Assembly: GCF_013364195.1 (NCBI RefSeq)
Contig: NZ_CP054918.1
Location: 5,941,001 to 6,005,000 of the forward strand
Length of the DNA: 64,000 nt
Source of the DNA: Streptomyces sp. NA04227
Lineage (GTDB): Bacteria > Actinomycetota > Actinomycetes > Streptomycetales > Streptomycetaceae
Direction of reading: 5' to 3'
Under the pieces are notes generated by a model. It saw nothing but the letters and a program-made list of their open reading frames with translations. It did not search any database and was not told the DNA's origin. Each line of letters opens with the position of its first letter. Position 1 is the stretch's first letter. Made by a program: the position numbers and the translations under genes. Of this stretch, positions 43,368-51,929 are shown piece after piece.

Positions 43368-44330
43368 ATGAGCTCCGACTTGCACCCGCCCCTGGAACCC
43401 TACGAGCACGGCCTGCTGCCCACCGGCGACGGCAACCTCCTCTACTGGGAGGCCTGCGGGAACCCGCACGGCAAGCCCGCCCTGGTGGTGCACGGCGGCC
43501 CGGGATCCGGCTGCAACACCACCGTGCGGCGGCTCTTCGACCCCGAGCGCTACCGGACGATCCTCTTCGACCAGCGCGGCAGCGGCCGCAGCCGCCCGCA
43601 CGCGAGCGAGCCGGACACCTCCCTGGAGCACAACACCACCGGCCACCTGATCGCCGACATGGAACTCCTGCGCGTCCATCTCGGCATCGACAACTGGCTT
43701 CTGTACGGCGGGTCTTGGGGCTCCACCCTGATCCTCGCCTACGCACAGGCGCATCCCGAACGGGTCACCGAGATCATCCTGGACGCCGTGACCACCACCC
43801 GGCGCTCCGAGACCGACTGGCTCTACCGCGGCGTCGGACGCTTCTTCCCCCGCGAGTGGGAACGCTTCCTCGCCGGAGCCCCCGGCACGGCCCCCGACGG
43901 CGACCTCGTCGGTGCCTACGCCCGGCTGGTCAACGACCCCGACCCCGAGGTACGCCTCAAGGCCACCGCCGACTGGTGCGCCTGGGAGGACGCCGTACTC
44001 TCCGGCGAGACCGGCGGCGACTCCGCCCCGTTCGGCGACCGCCCGCCGGCCGCGAAACTCGCCCTGGTCCGCATCTGCTCCCACTACTTCGCCCACGGCG
44101 CCTGGCTGGAGGAGGGCCAACTCCTGCGCGAGGCCCACCGTTTGGCGGACATCCCGGGCGTACTCGTACACGGACGCCTGGATCTCAGCAGCCCGCTGGA
44201 CACCGCCTGGGAGCTCCACAAGGCCTGGCCCGGCAGCGAGTTGCACGTGGTGGAGAACGGGGGGCATCTCGCTACGTCTGCGAGTAGGAAGCATGTCCTG
44301 GCGGCGCTGGAGCGGTTCGCGGGGCGGTGA
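43368..44330 (+). CDS. pip: Proline iminopeptidase
   Basis: This 320-residue alpha/beta hydrolase of peptidase family S33 removes N-terminal proline. It has HGGPGSGCN (oxyanion region), FDQRGSGRSRPHAS and the nucleophile elbow GGSWGSTL with S116. The family segment VTEIILDAVTTTRR and the final His (ENGGHLA) are present. It is about the usual length. The start at 43368 has no clear ribosome-binding site, but the frame upstream is shadow. It stands alone between two hairpins. It is cytosolic and serves peptide turnover. Confidence 0.92.
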   Translation: MSSDLHPPLEPYEHGLLPTGDGNLLYWEACGNPHGKPALVVHGGPGSGCNTTVRRLFDPERYRTILFDQRGSGRSRPHASEPDTSLEHNTTGHLIADMELLRVHLGIDNWLLYGGSWGSTLILAYAQAHPERVTEIILDAVTTTRRSETDWLYRGVGRFFPREWERFLAGAPGTAPDGDLVGAYARLVNDPDPEVRLKATADWCAWEDAVLSGETGGDSAPFGDRPPAAKLALVRICSHYFAHGAWLEEGQLLREAHRLADIPGVLVHGRLDLSSPLDTAWELHKAWPGSELHVVENGGHLATSASRKHVLAALERFAGR

Positions 44331-44461
44331 GCCCACTGCGCCCCCCGGGGCCATGGCGCCAACTCCTGTGCAGGGGTGGCTCATTGAGGCCGAAGGGCAG
44401 TCGCGGGCGGGCCGTACCGCCGCCTTCTTCCGCCGCGCGAACTGGTACTGAGCGTGCCATC

Positions 44462-44494
44462 GTCGCTGTCGCTGTCGCTGTCGCTGTCCCTGTC
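44462..44494. repeat. GTCGCT hexanucleotide repeat
   Basis: About five units of GTCGCT with one variant (GTCCCT) follow each other. It is noncoding and probably of slippage origin. Confidence 0.85.
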
Positions 44495-44605
44495 GCAGGT
44501 GCTGGTGCAGATGGCGGCGGAACGGCACCTTCTCCGTACTTGATCGGTAACAAGCTCCCGGAGAACGTGAGTTGGCGCGATTCCCGTTGCAGACTGTGAT
44601 TGCGA

Positions 44606-44685
44606 TCGAGAAGCGAGAAGTGAGAAGCAATAGGCAAGAAGCAGTAAGCAATAAGCGAGAAGTGACAAGCGAGAGCGGCCTCGTG
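44606..44685 (+). repeat. Purine-rich AAGC/GAGAAG repeat tract
   Basis: For about 80 bases the plus strand is mostly purines, with AAGC about seven times. GCGAGAAGTGA occurs twice, and AAGCAATA occurs twice. Local GC is near 50 percent, far below the rest of the window. It lies directly upstream of the leader frame at 44707. Confidence 0.85.
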
Positions 44686-44706
44686 CCGCGTCAACGGGGG
44701 AACACC

Positions 44707-44745
44707 ATGGATACCGATGTCTACTGCCCGGCGCGTCCGTCATGA
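44707..44745 (+). CDS. Putative 12-residue leader peptide
   Basis: ATG at 44707 opens a frame of 12 codons, MDTDVYCPARPS, ending in TGA at 44743-44745. A GGGG stretch lies six to nine bases upstream. Its stop overlaps the start of the next gene by four bases (ATGA), and that gene has no ribosome-binding site of its own. I infer that the leader is translated to start the next gene by coupling. A short frame like this could occur by chance. Confidence 0.5.
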   Translation: MDTDVYCPARPS

Positions 44746-45269
44746 GCGTCTATGAACACCTGATCCGCGCCGCGGGTGCCGCGGGCGCCGCAGGCGGTGC
44801 CGGTGGCCGGGGCGGCTCGGGCGGTCGCGGTGGGTCCGGTGGCCGAGGCGGCGGCTACGTCGGGGGTGGTCATCTGGGCGGCTCCTACGGTGGTTCGTAC
44901 GACGGGGGAGGCTCCTACGGTGGCGGGGGCTCGTACGGGGGTGGCTCCTCGGACAACATGGAGACCTTGCTGTACGTGCTGCTGATCATGATCGTGGTCG
45001 GTTTCGCGGTAGGCGCCCTGGTGGCGTCCCAGAACCGGGCGCGCCAGGCGGCCTTGGCGCTGCACGTCCCGCCCCCGCTGCCCTTTCAGCCGCCCCCGCC
45101 ACCGGCTCACGGGCCCCGGCCCGGCGCCGCCTCGTCCCCGCGCTCGCCGTTCGCCCCACCGGCACCGCCCCCGGCGTACGATCCCGCGTACCAGTCCTCC
45201 GGGCGTGCGCCCTCTGCTTCCCCCTATGGGCCGCCGCCACCGCCGCCGCCCGCCTTCCCGGCCTCGTAG
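44742..45269 (+). CDS. Gly-rich/Pro-rich single-pass membrane protein
   Basis: This 175-residue protein has three parts. Residues 10-70 are nearly all Gly, Ser and Tyr (GGSYGGSYDGGGSYGGG). One membrane segment lies near 75-98 (LLYVLLIMIVVGFAVGAL). The rest is Pro-rich, ending PYGPPPPPPPAFPAS. Gly-rich and Pro-rich parts are therefore on opposite sides of the membrane. It resembles no named family that I can place. Its ATG at 44742 overlaps a 12-codon leader. A strong hairpin follows. It might be an envelope scaffold protein. Confidence 0.8.
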   Translation: MSVYEHLIRAAGAAGAAGGAGGRGGSGGRGGSGGRGGGYVGGGHLGGSYGGSYDGGGSYGGGGSYGGGSSDNMETLLYVLLIMIVVGFAVGALVASQNRARQAALALHVPPPLPFQPPPPPAHGPRPGAASSPRSPFAPPAPPPAYDPAYQSSGRAPSASPYGPPPPPPPAFPAS

Positions 45270-45317
45270 CCGCCGCCGTAGGCGAGGACACCGGCCGCTC
45301 CCGGCGTGCTCACGCGA

Positions 45318-45364
45318 AACGGGCCGGTGTCGCACGGTCAACTCCCGTGCGGCACCGGCCCGTT
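45318..45364. terminator. 20-bp hairpin between convergent genes
   Basis: AACGGGCCGGTGTCGCACGG (45318-45337) pairs with CCGTGCGGCACCGGCCCGTT (45345-45364) with one G-T pair and a seven-base loop. It lies between the Gly/Pro-rich gene and pyruvate kinase, which converge, and should stop both transcripts. Confidence 0.92.
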
Positions 45365-45441
45365 CACGTCCGCGCCACCCCCGCGCGCGGCGGCAGCCCC
45401 AGGATGTCGTCAGGACAGCCCCTGGATATTGCCGGACCCCG

Positions 45442-46872
45442 TCAGGACTTCTTCTCGCCGCCCAAGTGGTGGACCAGAACCATGTTGGTGGTGCCGGGAA
45501 CTCCGGGCGGGGAGCCCGCCGTCATGATCACGGTGTCGCCGTCGTTGAAGCGGTTGAGCTTGACCAGTTCGGCGTCGACCAACTGCACCATGGCGTCGGT
45601 GGTTTCGACGTGCGGTACGACGAACGACTCCACGCCCCAGCTGAGCGTGAGCTGGTTGCGGGTGCTCTCCTCGGTGGTGAAGGCGAGGATCGGCTGGGCG
45701 GCGCGGTAGCGGGACAGGCGGCGGGCCGTGTCGCCGGACTTGGTGAAGCCGACCAGGCCCCGGCCGCCGAGGAAGTCGGCGATCTCGCAGGCCGCGCGGG
45801 CGACCGAACCGCCTTGCGTACGCGGCTTCTTGCCGGGCACCAAGGGCTGGAGACCCTTGGAGAGGAGCTCCTCCTCGGCCGCCGCGACGATCTTCGACAT
45901 CGTCTTGACGGTCTCGATCGGATAGGCGCCGACGCTGGACTCCGCGGAGAGCATGACCGCGTCCGCGCCGTCCAGGATGGCGTTGGCGACATCGCTCGCC
46001 TCGGCGCGCGTGGGACGGGAGTTGGTGATCATCGACTCCATCATCTGGGTCGCGACGATCACCGGCTTGGCGTTGCGGCGGCACAGTTCGACCAGGCGCT
46101 TCTGCACCATCGGGACCTTCTCCAGCGGGTACTCGACGGCCAGGTCGCCGCGCGCGACCATCACCCCGTCGAAGGCCCGCACCACGTCCTCCATGTTCGC
46201 CACCGCCTGGGGCTTCTCCACCTTGGCGATGACGGGGACGCGGTGGCCCTCCTCGTCCATGATCTTGTGGACGTCCTTGACGTCGTCCGCGTCGCGAACG
46301 AACGACAGCGCCACCAGGTCACAGCCCATCCGCAGGGCGAAGCGCAGATCCTCGATGTCCTTGCCGGACAGCGCGGGCACGTTCACCGCGGCGCCGGGCA
46401 GGTTGATGCCCTTGTGGTCGGAGATGACCCCGCCCTCGATGACGATCGTGGTCACCCGCGGGCCCTCGACACCGGTCACCTTGAGCTCGACGTTGCCGTC
46501 GTTGATCAGGACCGTGTCGCCCTTGGAGACGTCACCGGGCAGGCCCTTGTAGGTGGTGCCGCAGATCGACTTGTCGCCGGGCACGTCCTCGGTGGTGATG
46601 GTGAACTCGTCGCCGCGCTCCAGCTCGACGGGGCCCTCGGCGAAGGTCTCCAGGCGGATCTTGGGGCCCTGGAGGTCGGCGAGAACGCCCACCGCCCGGC
46701 CGGTGTCCGCGGCGGCCTCCCGCAGCCGGTGGTAGCGGGCCTCGTGGTCGGCGTGCGTGCCATGGCTCATGTTGAATCGGGCCACGTTCATACCGGCGTC
46801 CAGGAGCGTCCGAAGCTGCTCGTAGGTGTCGACGGCGGGGCCCAGCGTGCAGACGATTTTGGAACGGCGCAT
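45442..46872 (-). CDS. pyk: Pyruvate kinase
   Basis: This 476-residue enzyme makes pyruvate and ATP from phosphoenolpyruvate and ADP. It has MRRSKIVCTLGPAVDTYEQL, AGMNVARFNMSHG, ADLQGPKIRLE and VMVARGDLAVEYPLEKVPM. It also has ATQMMESMI and RAEASDVANAILDGADAVML, so the catalytic and metal-binding residues are intact. The ATG at 46872 begins the conserved N-terminus; the frame upstream is shadow. It lies on the same strand as ackA and pta, about 100 bases downstream of ackA. This is the pyk2-type copy of Streptomyces by position. Confidence 0.96.
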   Translation of the reverse strand: MRRSKIVCTLGPAVDTYEQLRTLLDAGMNVARFNMSHGTHADHEARYHRLREAAADTGRAVGVLADLQGPKIRLETFAEGPVELERGDEFTITTEDVPGDKSICGTTYKGLPGDVSKGDTVLINDGNVELKVTGVEGPRVTTIVIEGGVISDHKGINLPGAAVNVPALSGKDIEDLRFALRMGCDLVALSFVRDADDVKDVHKIMDEEGHRVPVIAKVEKPQAVANMEDVVRAFDGVMVARGDLAVEYPLEKVPMVQKRLVELCRRNAKPVIVATQMMESMITNSRPTRAEASDVANAILDGADAVMLSAESSVGAYPIETVKTMSKIVAAAEEELLSKGLQPLVPGKKPRTQGGSVARAACEIADFLGGRGLVGFTKSGDTARRLSRYRAAQPILAFTTEESTRNQLTLSWGVESFVVPHVETTDAMVQLVDAELVKLNRFNDGDTVIMTAGSPPGVPGTTNMVLVHHLGGEKKS

Positions 46873-46974
46873 GGGGCGGATCCTATCGGTTTGTTTCTGA
46901 TCGGAATATTGTCGAAGCGCCCGTCGGCCCTGTGGTGATCCGGGCGAGCGGGGCACCCCTGCCGCCCGCCCGTC

Positions 46975-48183
46975 TCACTTGGTGCCGACGAGTTCGTACG
47001 TCTGGCGTGCGATCTCCAGTTCTTCGTCGGTCGGCACCACGGCGACGGCCACCCGCGAGTCCGGGGGCGAGATCAGCCGCGGCCTGTCGGACCGTACGGA
47101 GTTCAGCTCGGCGTCGACCCGAAGGCCGAGACCGTCGAGCCCCGTGAGCGCAGCCTCGCGCACCGGGGCCGCGTTCTCACCGACACCCGCCGTGAAGGCC
47201 ACCGCGTCCACCCGGCCGAGCACCGCGCAGTAGGCGCCGATGTACTTCTTCAGGCGGTGTACGTAGATGTCGAAGGCGAGCCGTGCCGCCTCGTCGTTCC
47301 GCTCGATGCGGCGCTGGATCTCGCGCATGTCGTTGTCGCCGCACAGCCCGACCAGGCCGCTCTTCTTGTTCAGGAGCCGGTCGACCTCGTCGGCGTCCAT
47401 TCCGGCGACCCGCATCAGATGGAAGATCACCGCGGGGTCCAGGTCGCCCGAGCGCGTGCCCATCACCAGGCCTTCGAGCGGGGTGAGTCCCATCGAGGTG
47501 TCCACGCACCGGCCGCCGCGCACCGCCGAGGCGGAGGCGCCGTTGCCCAGGTGCAGCACGATCACGTTCGTCTCGGCCGGGTCCTTGCCGAGGAGCGCGG
47601 CGGTGGCCCGGGAGACGAAGGCGTGCGAGGTGCCGTGGAAGCCGTAGCGCCGGATGCGGTGGGCGTCGGCGGTTTCGCGGTCGATCGCGTACCGGGCCGC
47701 GTGTTCCGGCATGGTGGTGTGGAACGCGGTGTCGAAGACCGCGACCTGCGGCAGATCGGGGCGCAGCGACCGGGCGGTACGGATGCCGGTCAGGTTCGCC
47801 GGATTGTGCAGCGGGGCCAGCGGGACGAGCCGTTCGATCTCGGCGAGCACCTTCTCGTCGATCACCGTCGGCTCGGTGAACGTCAAACCGCCGTGCACCA
47901 CCCGGTGGCCGATCGCGGCGAGTTCGGGGGAGTCGAGACCGAGCCCGTCGGCGGCCAGCTCCTCGGCGACGGCGCGCAGCGCCTCCTCGTGGTCGGCGAC
48001 CCGGCCGCCGCGCTCGCGCCGTTCGCCGCCGTTCAGCGGAGTGTGCACCAGACGGGAGGTCTCCTCGCCGATGCGCTCGACGAGCCCGGTGGCCAGCCGC
48101 GCGTGCGCGCTCATGTCGAGCAGCTGGTACTTCACCGACGAGGAACCGGAGTTGAGGACGAGGACACGGGACGCGGCGGTCAC
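46975..48183 (-). CDS. ackA: Acetate kinase
   Basis: This 402-residue kinase interconverts acetyl-phosphate and acetate with ATP. It has VLVLNSGSSSVKYQLLDM, HRVVHGG, FDTAFHTTMP, RRYGFHGTSHAFVS and HLGNGASASAV. I choose GTG 48183. An in-frame GTG at 48249 overlaps the pta stop by four bases and would add 22 residues; it is a real alternative for translational coupling. It follows pta on the same strand. The pair controls the acetyl-phosphate pool. Confidence 0.95.
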   Translation of the reverse strand: MTAASRVLVLNSGSSSVKYQLLDMSAHARLATGLVERIGEETSRLVHTPLNGGERRERGGRVADHEEALRAVAEELAADGLGLDSPELAAIGHRVVHGGLTFTEPTVIDEKVLAEIERLVPLAPLHNPANLTGIRTARSLRPDLPQVAVFDTAFHTTMPEHAARYAIDRETADAHRIRRYGFHGTSHAFVSRATAALLGKDPAETNVIVLHLGNGASASAVRGGRCVDTSMGLTPLEGLVMGTRSGDLDPAVIFHLMRVAGMDADEVDRLLNKKSGLVGLCGDNDMREIQRRIERNDEAARLAFDIYVHRLKKYIGAYCAVLGRVDAVAFTAGVGENAAPVREAALTGLDGLGLRVDAELNSVRSDRPRLISPPDSRVAVAVVPTDEELEIARQTYELVGTK

Positions 48184-48245
48184 GGGGGTACTGCCTTTCT
48201 CGACGGCGGCGACGGCGGCGACGGGCCCGTCCGCCGGGGCGGTGC

Positions 48246-50369
48246 TCACGCGTCCGCCGGGGTCTGAGCGTGCGGTGTCTGGGGCTGTGAGGTCCGAGCC
48301 TGCGGCGTCTGGGCCTGGATCGCCGTGATGGCGACCGTGTTGACGATGTCCTGCACCAGCGCGCCGCGCGACAGGTCGTTGACCGGCTTGCGCAGCCCCT
48401 GGAGGACCGGCCCCACCGCGATCGCACCGGCCGAACGCTGTACCGCCTTGTAGGTGTTGTTGCCGGTGTTGAGGTCCGGGAAGATCAGCACGCTGGCCCG
48501 CCCGGCGACCTCGGAGTCCGGCAGCTTGGTCGCCGCGACCGAGGGCTCCACCGCGGCGTCGTACTGGATCGGCCCCTCGATCAGCAGGTCGCCCGCGCGC
48601 TCGCGCACCAGCTCGGTCGCGGCCCGTACCTTGTCCACGTCCGCGCCCGTGCCCGAGGCGCCGGTCGAGTACGAGAGCATCGCGATCCTCGGCTCCACCG
48701 CGAATCGCCGTGCCGTACCGGCCGACTGCACGGCGATGTCCGCGAGTTGCTCGGCGCCCGGGTCCGGGTTGACCGCGCAGTCCCCGTACACGAGGACCTT
48801 GTCCGCCAGGCACATGAAGAACACCGAGGAGACGATGTCGGTGCCCGGCAGTGTCTTGATGATCTCGAAGGCGGGCCGGATCGTGGCCGCCGTCGAGTGC
48901 ACCGAGCCGGAGACCATGCCGTCGGCGAGGCCGGACTCCACGAGCAGCGTCCCGAAGTAGTTGACGTCCACCACCACGTCGTAGGCCAGCTCGACCGTGA
49001 CGCCCTTGTGGGCGCGAAGCTCGGCGTACTGCTCGGCGAAGCGCTCGCGCAGCGGCGAGGTCGCCGGGTCCACCAGCTCCGCGTCGGCGAGGTCGACCCC
49101 GAGGTCGGCGGCCTTCTTGCGGATCTGCTCCTCGGGGCCGAGCAGGGTCAGCGCGCACACCCGGCGCCGCAGCAGCACGTCCGCGGCCCGCAGCACCCGC
49201 TCCTCGGTGCCCTCCGGCAGGACGACCCGGCGTCGCGTGGCACGCGCCTGCTCCAGGAGCTGGTGCTCGAACATCATCGGCGTCAGCCGTCCGCTGCTCG
49301 GTGCCGAGATCCGGCCGAGCAGCGCCGAGGTGTCCACGTACCGCTCGAAGAGACCGAGCGCCGTCTCCGCCTTACGGGGCGTGGCGGCGCTCAACTTGCC
49401 TTCCAGGGCGAAGAGTTCGTTGGCGGTCGGGAAGCTCAGGCCCGGTACCGATATCACCGCGGTGCCCGGCGCGAGTCGCTCCGCGAGCCGCAGGATCTCC
49501 TCGCTCGGACGCTCCCCGAGGGTGAGCAGCACACCCGAGATCGCCGGGGTGCCCGCACTGTGCGCGGCGAACGCGCCCACCACCAGGTCGGCCCGGTCCC
49601 CGGGGGTGACGACCAGACAGCCCGGGGTCAGCGCGCTCAGGAAGTTCGGCAGCATCGCGCCGCCGAAGACGAAGTCGAGCGCGTCCCGGGACAGACCGGC
49701 GTCGTCGCCGAGCAGAACGGTGCCGCCGAGCGCGTGCGCGATCTGGCGTACGGTCGGCGCGGCGAGCGAGGGGTCGTCGGGCAGGACGTAACAGGGCACC
49801 GGCAGATGCCCGGCGAGCAGGCGCTCTATCTCGTCGCGCAGCGCGGGCTCGACCCGGTTCACCACCGTCGCCAGCACCTCGCAGCCGAGCCCCGCGTACG
49901 CGCGGTGGGCGTTGCGCGCCTCCGCCTCCACCGACTCGGCGCTCTGCCCGCGCCCGCCGACCACGGTGACGACCGAGGCGCCGAACTCGTTGGCCAGCCG
50001 CGCGTTGAGGGCCAGTTCGTCGGGCAGCTGGCTGTCCGCGAAGTCCGTGCCGAGGACCAGCACCATCTCGTACGCACCGGCCATCGCGTGGAAGCGTTCG
50101 ACCAGCCGGGAGACCAGTTCGTCGGTGCCCCGCTCGGCTTGGAGCGTGGCGGCCTCGTGCTGGTCCATCCCGTACACGGAGGCCGCGTCCTGGGTGAGGC
50201 GGTAGCGGGCGCGCAGCAGCTCGAAGAGCCGGTCCGGGCCGTCGTGCACCAGCGGCCGGAACACCCCCACCCGGTCCACCTGCCGGGTCAGCAGCTCCAT
50301 CACGCCCAGCTCGACGACCTGGCGGCCGTCTCCGCGGTCGGTCCCGGTCACGTACAAACTGCGCGTCAC
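48246..50369 (-). CDS. pta: Phosphate acetyltransferase (long form)
   Basis: This 707-residue enzyme interconverts acetyl-CoA and acetyl-phosphate. An N-terminal BioD-like domain (1-210) has a degenerate P-loop (GTDRGDGRQ). A DRTGG domain is near 215-330. The catalytic PTA domain (about 370-690) has VLPEGTEERVLRAADVLLRR, MVSGSVHSTAATIRPAFEI and LSYSTGASGTGADVDKVRAA. It starts at GTG 50369. The long form fits Streptomyces and enterobacteria. It is divergent from pfkA, with 459 bases between. Confidence 0.96.
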   Translation of the reverse strand: MTRSLYVTGTDRGDGRQVVELGVMELLTRQVDRVGVFRPLVHDGPDRLFELLRARYRLTQDAASVYGMDQHEAATLQAERGTDELVSRLVERFHAMAGAYEMVLVLGTDFADSQLPDELALNARLANEFGASVVTVVGGRGQSAESVEAEARNAHRAYAGLGCEVLATVVNRVEPALRDEIERLLAGHLPVPCYVLPDDPSLAAPTVRQIAHALGGTVLLGDDAGLSRDALDFVFGGAMLPNFLSALTPGCLVVTPGDRADLVVGAFAAHSAGTPAISGVLLTLGERPSEEILRLAERLAPGTAVISVPGLSFPTANELFALEGKLSAATPRKAETALGLFERYVDTSALLGRISAPSSGRLTPMMFEHQLLEQARATRRRVVLPEGTEERVLRAADVLLRRRVCALTLLGPEEQIRKKAADLGVDLADAELVDPATSPLRERFAEQYAELRAHKGVTVELAYDVVVDVNYFGTLLVESGLADGMVSGSVHSTAATIRPAFEIIKTLPGTDIVSSVFFMCLADKVLVYGDCAVNPDPGAEQLADIAVQSAGTARRFAVEPRIAMLSYSTGASGTGADVDKVRAATELVRERAGDLLIEGPIQYDAAVEPSVAATKLPDSEVAGRASVLIFPDLNTGNNTYKAVQRSAGAIAVGPVLQGLRKPVNDLSRGALVQDIVNTVAITAIQAQTPQARTSQPQTPHAQTPADA

Positions 50370-50828
50370 GCGGCGTTCCCCTTCATCGGCTGCTGCTCAG
50401 TCGGCTACTTCTCATCCGCTACTGCTCATCGGCTTCCGCCGGTCCTCGTGTCCGGCTTCCGCCCGTCCTCGTGCCTGCCCCGCCGAACCTCCGGCACACC
50501 GTCCCGACGCCGCTTCCGGGCGACCGACGCTTGCACATCTGCGCAGGTGGTGCGGCGGTTGAGCGGCCGGTCGCGTGCGGTGCGCCGGGGCGCCTCCGCG
50601 GCCCGCATGGACGTCGACGACGATACCGCCGGGCCCGGTTGCGGCGCCCGCCGGTGGGGCGCCCGCGCGCGGGGCGCCCGGTCCCGTGCGGAGCGGGCGC
50701 CGGTCGAGCGAGGCCTTACGCGCCCCCGAGGCCGCGTTGAACGACGGGATGCCCCACCTCTTGTTCAGCCGTGGAACAATCGAGGCCACCCCCAACCGGA
50801 TCCGGCAGCGAGTGGGAGAGACGGCACG
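50370..50828. other. Divergent region between pta and pfkA
   Basis: This 459-base region should hold both promoters. It contains a 23-base tandem repeat (50430-50475) and CTGCTCA/CTTCTCATC half-copies next to it, 60-110 bases upstream of pta. Further right it is GC-rich with overlapping shadow frames. No gene is supported. Confidence 0.6.
50430..50475. repeat. 23-base tandem repeat upstream of pta
   Basis: Two units of the type CGGCTTCCGCCNGTCCTCGTG start at 50430 and 50453, with two differences. It lies 60 bases upstream of the pta start codon. Confidence 0.85.
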
Positions 50829-51854
50829 ATGCGAATCGGCGTACTGACGGCGGGCGGCGACTGCCCCGGCCTGAACGCGGTGATCAGGTCCGTGGTGCAC
50901 CGGGCGGTGACCCAGTACGGCGACGAGGTCATCGGCTTCGAGGACGGCTACGCGGGCCTGCTCGAAGGCCGCTACCGCCCGCTCGACCTCAACGGAGTGA
51001 GCGGCATCCTCGCCCGCGGCGGCACCGTCCTCGGCTCCTCCCGCCTGGAGCGGAACCGGCTGCAGGAGGCCTGCGAGAACGTCGCCGACATGGCCGTCGA
51101 GTTCGGTATCGACGCCCTGATCCCGATCGGCGGCGAGGGCACCCTGACGGCGGCCCGCATGCTCGGCGACAGCGGACTGCCCGTGGTCGGCGTCCCGAAG
51201 ACGATCGACAACGACATCTCGGCCACCGACCGCACCTTCGGCTTCGACACGGCGGTCGGCGTCGCCACCGAGGCCATGGACCGCCTGAAGACCACGGCCG
51301 AGTCCCACCAGCGCGTCATGGTGGTCGAGGTGATGGGACGTCACGCGGGCTGGATCGCCCTGGAGTCCGGCATGGCCGGCGGCGCCCACGGCATCTGCCT
51401 GCCGGAGCGCCCCTTCCACCCCGCCGACCTGGTCGCGATGGTCGAGGAGCGCTTCGCACGCGGCAAGAAGTTCGCCGTGATCTGCGTGGCCGAGGGCGCC
51501 CACCCGGTGGAGGGCACCATGGACTACCTCAAGGGCGAGATCGACAAGTTCGGCCACGAACGCTTCCAGGGCATCGGCACCGCCCTCGCCCACGAACTCG
51601 AACACCGCCTGGGCAAGGAGGCCAAGCCCGTCATCCTCGGCCACGTCCAGCGCGGCGGCACCCCCACCGCGTACGACAGGGTCCTCGCCACCCGCTTCGG
51701 CTGGCACGCCGTGGAGGCCGCCCACCGCGGCGAGTTCGGCATGATGACGGCCCTGCGCGGCACCGACATCACGATGGTGCCGCTGGCGGAGGCGGTCACG
51801 GAGCTGAAGACGGTGCCGAAGGACCGGATGGACGAGGCGGAGTCGGTTTTCTGA
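50829..51854 (+). CDS. pfkA: 6-phosphofructokinase
   Basis: This 341-residue enzyme phosphorylates fructose 6-phosphate. It has MRIGVLTAGGDCPGLNAVIR, IGGEGTLTAARMLG, GVPKTIDNDISATDRTFGFD, MGRHAGWIAL and GHVQRGGTPTAYDR. The glycine after GGE matches ATP-dependent enzymes, where PPi-dependent ones have Asp. The Lys in PKTIDND is a feature shared with PPi-type enzymes; the combination is known for actinobacterial ATP enzymes. The ATG at 50829 has GGGAG upstream. It is divergent from pta, so both ends of glycolytic overflow meet here. Confidence 0.95.
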   Translation: MRIGVLTAGGDCPGLNAVIRSVVHRAVTQYGDEVIGFEDGYAGLLEGRYRPLDLNGVSGILARGGTVLGSSRLERNRLQEACENVADMAVEFGIDALIPIGGEGTLTAARMLGDSGLPVVGVPKTIDNDISATDRTFGFDTAVGVATEAMDRLKTTAESHQRVMVVEVMGRHAGWIALESGMAGGAHGICLPERPFHPADLVAMVEERFARGKKFAVICVAEGAHPVEGTMDYLKGEIDKFGHERFQGIGTALAHELEHRLGKEAKPVILGHVQRGGTPTAYDRVLATRFGWHAVEAAHRGEFGMMTALRGTDITMVPLAEAVTELKTVPKDRMDEAESVF

Positions 51855-51929
51855 GCCGGGTCGGGCCACGGGTTTCTGAGCCGGTCGAGACACGGCAACT
51901 TCTGCTCAGCACCTTCAGTTCGGCTCTGC

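Larger units (their letters stand above)
44331..44706. other. Repeat-rich intergenic region
   Basis: This 376-base gap holds a GTCGCT hexanucleotide tract (44462-44494) and a purine-rich, low-GC tract (44606-44685). I find no coding frame with proper bias. The purine tract ends just before the small leader frame at 44707. Confidence 0.65.

Noticed and set aside
46975..49158. Possible pta-ackA fusion frame
   Set aside because: The upstream part runs through pta in another frame. Acetate kinase homology begins only near 48183.
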